64,000 nt of DNA, taken from assembly GCA_001792895.1 (NCBI GenBank), contig MARA01000013.1:930001-994000 (forward strand), in the 5' to 3' direction. Within the stretch, counting starts at the first letter, position 1. Every line of letters begins with the position of its first letter. The notes beneath the pieces were generated by a model, which saw only the letters and a list, made by a program, of their open reading frames with translations, made no database searches and was not told where the DNA came from. Shown piece by piece: positions 58,877 to 64,000 of the stretch. The translations under genes were made by a program, and so were the position numbers. This DNA is from Lentinus brumalis (taxonomy: Eukaryota; Basidiomycota; Agaricomycetes; Polyporales; Polyporaceae).

Positions 58877-59719
58877 ATGGGCCGCCCTCTCTACTCTTCT
58901 TCCCGCCAGCCCGCTGTGCGCGTCGAGCCGGAACCACAGCACCCCGCCATCCAGAAGTGGTCCTACTGGAACGCCTTCGACCCGGACTCCGACGAGTTCT
59001 TCGAAAACGACGACGCCGTCTACGAGGCCTTCATTGATCCCGCGGACCGCATCCAAATCCCGGTCGATCGCTCAATCCCGACCGTGGTTGAGGTGGACGT
59101 GAGCAGTTCCAGCGAGGCCTCTTCCAGCGGACGCGGCTCCCCCATGGATGTCATCGACGTGGAGATTTCGGAGAACGAAAGGGAGCACCAGCTGCTGCGG
59201 GATAGGGAGATGCCAAGGGCAAGTGGCATGCGCATCCTCGACGACTCTGTGCCCCGTAACCCCGTCCTCGACGCCCAAATCGACGTCGGACGCGGCCTTC
59301 CTTCCGATGAACGCGTTCAGTACTACATGTCGCTCATGGAGAGGATGGAGGCTGCTGGCGCGGAACGCGAACGTCGGCCAACAGCGGACGTTCGCCCCGG
59401 TACACGGGAGCGCGTCCCGACTTACCTCGATCTCCCCCAGGAGGACTCGCGTACGCCGTCCCCCGAGCCAGTCCCAGTCCCACGCCCGCGTCACATCGTT
59501 CCTTCCACGTCCGCGCGTCCGTCCACGCCGCCCGCGCAGGCCACGCCGCTCTTCGCGTCTCCGTCTCCTCCGCCTTCTGTGACGCCGCGCCTTTACTCGT
59601 GGGCCTCATTGTCATCAGCCCCGCCCGTTCCCTCAAGCCCACTCACGAACCGCGGTGCACGCATGTCCGTCGCGCACATCGTCGCCCCTTCTCTCGTTCC
59701 CGCGCACCGTGTCGCTTAG
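58877..59719 (+). CDS. Gene X, unrecognised acidic Pro/Ser-rich protein
   Basis: Uninterrupted frame of 280 codons from ATG 58877 (MGRPLYSSSRQP) to TAG. No signal peptide, membrane segment or known domain. The N-terminal third is acidic (FDPDSDEFFENDDAVYEAF), followed by a serine cluster (VSSSSEASSSGRGS). The middle is a charged, probably helical stretch (ENEREHQLLRDREM; YMSLMERMEAAGAERERR). The C-terminal third is proline- and serine-rich (TPSPEPVPVPRPR; SPSPPPSVTPRLY). It looks largely disordered. Two decayed copies at 10.1-10.9 and 23.0-23.8 kb, both next to a DUF6533 gene in the same order, show it was once a real gene and part of a duplicated module. Function unknown. Confidence 0.65.
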   Translation: MGRPLYSSSRQPAVRVEPEPQHPAIQKWSYWNAFDPDSDEFFENDDAVYEAFIDPADRIQIPVDRSIPTVVEVDVSSSSEASSSGRGSPMDVIDVEISENEREHQLLRDREMPRASGMRILDDSVPRNPVLDAQIDVGRGLPSDERVQYYMSLMERMEAAGAERERRPTADVRPGTRERVPTYLDLPQEDSRTPSPEPVPVPRPRHIVPSTSARPSTPPAQATPLFASPSPPPSVTPRLYSWASLSSAPPVPSSPLTNRGARMSVAHIVAPSLVPAHRVA

Positions 59720-61589
59720 GCGGCACGCCGTCTCCGGCTGGGGTCGCCACTCAAACGCCGCTGGGCTGGCAACCGCGACACCCTTCCCCATGCAGAACAC
59801 TACGCCCGCAGTGCTCCTCATGTCTTGTTTTTGTGCGTCTCCCTATCCCTACTGCTTGTCTCTCCAAGTCCGCTCGTTTCCCCCCGCATCTGCTCGCCAG
59901 CGTCACGATCATTGGTCAAATAGGAGTTTACTGTATCATGAGTCTTTACCCACTCTTTGACCTCACTGCTTGCACACGTCTCGACGTCTCATGTGTCTCT
60001 ACTTCTCGACGTCTTGTCCCGCTTGGCTCGCCGCGCCCGCCCGCGGTCGTCGTTGTTGTTTGTTCCGTCTGGTCCAAAAGGGTATCTCCATCACAGTACA
60101 TATTACATACTACCACTCGCTGTCGTCCGCTGCATACGCACAACATGACTGTCTCTCTGTCTCTCGGCCCACACCCATGCAGTGTAGTTCTAGCATAGCA
60201 CGCCGTATACTTAACCTGTCTACTCGTCCGGCCGTCGTTCTGCTCCCGATTATGTGTCATTCTTAGATGCTCGCGCGCAGGTGCAATCACACACGTTCCT
60301 TCTACGCTCTGGAGGATCTGATGGCGTTGGGGAGATGGTGCTCTTGACATTCCTGCAGCCCCGGTACATACTTCTAGGCAAACTCTTCGTTGGGCAGCAC
60401 GCCTCTCAGCTCTGAACACGCATCCACATCACTAATGCTGACAGTCGGCATCTCGAGCGGTCTGCAATCGGATGTCCGGGGCCTCCGCGAGGAAAGTGCA
60501 ACTCACTTCTGTAGATGATGAACTGTATCGTCGAAGGTCAGTGTGCACGCCGGCGGTTCGTGCAACCGTACTGATGGACTTTTAAGTTCTCTAGGCGATT
60601 CGCTCGTAAGTTGTTCTATCCATCTCGTGGCGCTGATACTAGCTAGGTTCGGGATGTGAGATGAAACTCGTCGATGTACCTGCCTCATCCACGAGCGCGA
60701 ACTTTGAGCTTCTGTCTGTCTTCTGGACGCCGCTATCTGGTGCGTCTTGTATTGCTGCCGAGGTGGCTGAACTTTCGTTGAGTTTCCAGACATCAAGGAT
60801 GCTCGGTCTATGCAACTGCGAGTGTTCGCCCTCGGGGTGATACCATTCTTCTGCCCCACACGGTACGGTGGGGTCAGTTATGGCGGATGCAACCGCCGTG
60901 CGTGCGTACCTCATCGACCATCCGCGGTCGGCGTCGTGTATGCCTCGGCGACGTGAGGGCTCCAACTCACCAGATCGCGCAGCTTGCTGAATTCGCCGAA
61001 CAGCTACGGCACCGACTGCGTTGTGGCAGTCAGTCACGAGCGCGATAGCTCCGTTACACGCTCTCATGGCCTCCTGACGCTTTCACTCGCCTCAACTCTC
61101 TTCACTCATGTACGACACGTCCGGACCGGACCGGGGCGATTATTCCTGGGTGGGCAGCGGTCACCGGGCTGGTGCGTGTCGTGCTGCATTGACAGGCTAT
61201 GCGCGTCGACGTCGTCTCTCACTGCAGTGTCCTGACCGGATGCTCAGCGCTCATCCAGGGACCCGCCTAAACGTCTCTCCCGGTCTTCCCTTCGGTCGCC
61301 TGTGCTTCAACACAGGGGCAGACATGAAGATGGCACTCCTCTTTGTATGCTGGCCGACCGCCACAATCAGAAGCCCGTTCTACCTTCAAGGGAGCCTCAA
61401 AAATTTCGCTACAACGTCCGGGCTGGGAGGATGCGAATTCTTGGTCGCAGCTCTGCCCCGTGCTCGCACAACTCTTCCATTCGATATGGCGTGGTCGATC
61501 GGGTCAGATACGGCCACTGTGTATCTCAGTGGTCGTCCATCATAGGATCGTCGACAACCAATGTGTCTTGACCGTACAACTTTGCGGGA
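59720..61589. other. Spacer between gene X and DUF6533 copy 8
   Basis: About 59720-60010 aligns with the sequences downstream of both X pseudogenes (for example the GATCATTGG and GTCTCGACGTCT region). About 61340-61500 is a diverged match to the sequence upstream of DUF6533 copies 1 and 3 (GCTCTGCCCCGTGCTCGCAC against GCGCTGCCGCATGCTCGCAC). No intact gene between. Confidence 0.45.
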
Positions 61590-61596
61590 TATAAGG
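61590..61596 (+). promoter_or_regulatory. TATA box of DUF6533 copy 8
   Basis: TATAAGG about 70 bases before ATG 61663. Confidence 0.55.
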
Positions 61597-61662
61597 CGCG
61601 CTCGATGGCATTGCAAGTTGCCTCCGCCCTCGGCAACGCGACGATCCTCCTTCGACTGCAGC

Positions 61663-63433
61663 ATGTCTTCCGACGCAGATGCCGCTGCTGAAACCATCGC
61701 CTTGTTTGCGAGTCTGTACGTTGCAGGATTGTAGCCCTGTCGTTGATCATAGAGCACGCTCACTGACACCGTTGAACAGCTATACAGGCAACTATTGCTC
61801 TATGGCAGCCTCAGGTGCGCCCTCTTCATTGCAAGCTGGTAGACATTCACCTGACACTCTGTCTGCGCCGTAGTTCTGTTCATCTACGACGCCTTCGTCA
61901 CGTCTGACCGCGAAGCGGTGTGCTTCGGGACCACTAAGCGGACTGGGGCGGCCTTCCTGTTCTTCGCAAACAAGTGGATATCCATGTCGGTCTATGTGAT
62001 GGTCTTGGTTACGTTCGCGACCCTCCCCTCGGATAAGGTGAGCAGCCTCAGTCTCAGTCCGGGCCAGAGCAGATCTGACGGGTATCAGAGGTTTGCGTGC
62101 AGTTTGATAGTATTAAGGGCCCCGCAAAGTAACCTGTAATGCCCACAGTTGTTCCTCGTTGATTATAGTTCTATGGGCAGCGCAGACCCTGCAATTCGTT
62201 CCCGGGGCAGGTGTGTCGTTCGTCCAGTCGTCGGCTCATAGTACCTGACGCTTGCGATGAGTCTTCTCTGCGCTCCGTGCATACGTCCTGAGCCGGAGCA
62301 AGCCCCTCACGCTACTCGTTCTCGCTCTGTCTCTAGCACCAGTAGGTGCTAATCTGGTGAGTGCATCAATGTGCCTCGAGTCTTGTTGACCGCGGTAGAG
62401 CGTTGATCGTGTTGTGTATGGTGCAGGTTCCATACGGCTATCAAGTGACAGGGCAGAACTATCCGCCGTTCGGATGCCTCACGACGTTCAACACAACAGC
62501 CGCACTCGACTTAAGGTCGTCTCGTTCATTTTCATCATACACATCGGTACTGACGCTGTCCAAGGCGTAGGTTCGCTAGCAGATATACGCAGCGCCGCAC
62601 ACTCAACGACAAATTTGCACAGTTGTGATTATTTCTCGAGTGCCGCTCATCGCTGCGGACTGTTTACTCGTCTACATCACTTGGACAAAGTTGAACAATT
62701 GGAGCGGTCTGAAAGACATCACAAAGGCCAGGAGACCTTCGCTGTCGGATATCCTCTTTCGCGGTGGTATGTCTTTCCGCGTCAACACGTCAAGGCTCAA
62801 GTGCGACTCATTGATCATCTCCCTCCCCGCGCAGGAACCATATATTTCGTGTATGTGCCGAAGAATAATGCATGCGTTATCTGACACAACCTGGACCCCG
62901 AACTCAGTGTTCTGTTCGTTCTCAATGTCCTCCACCTCATCTTGTCTGCGACTGCGGTAAGCCTGTCCCGCACCTCCAGACCTCAGAGTCGGCACTGACG
63001 CCTCGACAGGTGGCGGGCAATGAAGACGGCAGTTATGTCACCCAATTCACGGCACCGTATGTGTCTCATCCTATTGCTGACGGTAACATGTCGTGGCGAT
63101 CTTCTCATAACCGTTCTTCACTCGTCCATCCACAGACTCACAGCGATTCTTACCTCGCACTTCCTCCTCGAACTGCAAGAAGCGGAGCGGCTCATTGTCA
63201 GGCTTGACCCCGGTAATCCACTGCATTCCTCGAGGAACCCATGGGACAGCGCGCCAAGCTTCATCTCATCCCTTGGAGGTTTCGTCAATCCGGCTCTTTC
63301 GGCGCAGTCCGAGGACGATGACGGTATCGACCTGCAAGTTCGCTCGCACTCCAAGACCTCACGGGAGGAGGACGAAGCCCAGGTCGAGGTACCGGAAGCG
63401 GCTGCCAGTGCCTCACCGTCTTCGACCGCGTAA
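61663..63433 (+). CDS. DUF6533 seven-helix membrane protein, copy 8
   Basis: Fully resolved model of 13 exons and 351 residues: 61663-61715, 61780-61814, 61874-62037, 62089-62090, 62149-62210, 62262-62356, 62427-62515, 62565-62566, 62623-62766, 62835-62850, 62908-62956, 63010-63056 and 63136-63433. Total length is a multiple of three only with the two 2-nt exons. It starts MSSDADAAAETIALFASLYT; exon 3 encodes LFIYDAFVTSDREAVCFG and FFANKWISMSVYVMVLV. Further blocks are VLWAAQTLQFVPGA, LLVLALSLAPVGANL, VPYGYQVTG with PFGCL, VIISRVPLIAADCLLVYITW, TIYFV, LNVLHLILSATA and HFLLELQEAERL with PSFISSLGGF. It ends in an acidic tail, SPSSTA. Seven hydrophobic segments are predicted. Partner of gene X upstream. 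Confidence 0.86.
62089..62090 (+). other. 2-nt microexon (AG) of DUF6533 copy 8
   Basis: tatcag|AG|gtttgc between exon 3 (phase 0) and exon 4 (phase 2). It yields lysine, serine, cysteine across the join. Confidence 0.65.
62565..62566 (+). other. 2-nt microexon (GC) of DUF6533 copy 8
   Basis: ccaag|GC|gtaggt between exon 6 (phase 2) and exon 7 (phase 1). It yields arginine, leucine before VIISRVP. Confidence 0.65.
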
Positions 63434-64000
63434 TCTCTCACCGCACCATTGCCCGGCGTACCGGATACGATGTGCACACTAGGTATACCATCGTTCTCGG
63501 TGTGGTATCTTCCTTGGGTATTCATCATGTGTCTACCCAGAACATAGGAGCATTCAGCGCAGAGTGTACGAGATGCCTGCTCGTCGCCGTGCCCGGCTCC
63601 CTGGCAAACCGGGATATATTCGCGCATGGCTACCCACATGTCCCCGAACGTAAGGACCGGTGGCATGGATGGCCGCCGACAAATCACAGCCGCAGTCATC
63701 GCCCTCCTCGTCGTGATGGAACTCGAGGAGGATGTCGAAAGACACCGACAGCCCGAGAGTTTCAAGGCTTGCCTGTGATGTCGTCAGGTCCGCGGATCGA
63801 CGCAGATCACCGTGTTGCTTGCATTCCCGTCGGTCGTAGCTCTATATGAGCCTGCGTGGACGGGCTTGAGGTTCCGACCCCATTGCGCTGTTGTGCAGGG
63901 CGGCTGAGAGTCAATGCTACGTGTCCCGAATATTGCACAGGAAAGTGCTACGTGCCCCGAATATTGCACAGGAATCACGATGGCAGCTGCTCGAACGCGA
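63434..64000. other. Right edge, no supported gene
   Basis: 3' flank of DUF6533 copy 8. No coding sequence recognised. Confidence 0.45.
63915..63974. repeat. 31-bp period tandem repeat, two copies
   Basis: TGCTACGTG(T/C)CCCGAATATT followed by GCACAGGAA occurs at 63915-63943 and again at 63946-63974 with a single substitution. Confidence 0.9.

Noticed and set aside
1..64000. CRISPR array, prokaryotic operon or rRNA genes
   Set aside because: Spliced genes, TATA-type promoters and intron-containing tRNAs show nuclear eukaryotic DNA; no regularly spaced repeats or rRNA sequence were seen.

Overview
The window looks like nuclear DNA of an agaricomycete, most likely a polypore-type wood-decay fungus. 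Genes are split by many short introns of about 45-80 bases with GTRNGT...YAG ends. TATA boxes lie about 70-140 bases before start codons. The conserved genes (a BCS1-type AAA ATPase, pantothenate synthase, dolichyl-diphosphatase, a Dal5/Tna1-type permease, F-box/LRR proteins, a family of DUF6533 seven-helix membrane proteins) are typical of that group. I ran no searches, so the taxonomic call is inference.

Layout. 1-6.8 kb is gene-poor and holds a 302-bp inverted repeat pair and other repeats. 7-26.3 kb holds three DUF6533 genes on the minus strand, plus two decayed copies of an unrecognised gene (here called X) and two decayed BCS1-like pseudogenes. 27-41 kb is a central single-copy block: a single-pass membrane protein, a DUF6533 fossil, an intact BCS1-like ATPase, pantothenate synthase (with an apparent frameshift), dolichyl-diphosphatase and a permease. 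The last two genes are bracketed by two oppositely oriented, intron-containing tRNA-Ser(AGA) genes. 41-51.3 kb is a head-to-tail array of four intact DUF6533 genes on the plus strand. 54.4-58.3 kb carries two tandem F-box genes. 58.9-63.4 kb carries the intact X gene followed by an eighth DUF6533 gene.

The dominant theme is local duplication. Eight DUF6533 paralogs and one fossil flank the central block; those to its left point left and those to its right point right. The X-then-DUF6533 module occurs three times, twice decayed on the left (minus strand) and once intact on the right (plus strand). Their function is unknown. The predicted topology (seven hydrophobic segments, outside N terminus, acidic cytosolic tail ending in a conserved PSFISSLGGF motif) would suit a receptor-like or channel-like role, but nothing in the sequence proves it.

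The most striking observation is gene structure. In all eight DUF6533 genes the reading frame can be kept across two positions only if each contains a 2-nucleotide microexon (AG at the first; GC, AC or GA at the second), each flanked by AG and GT splice signals. The conserved 16-nt exon 8 is a third very small exon.
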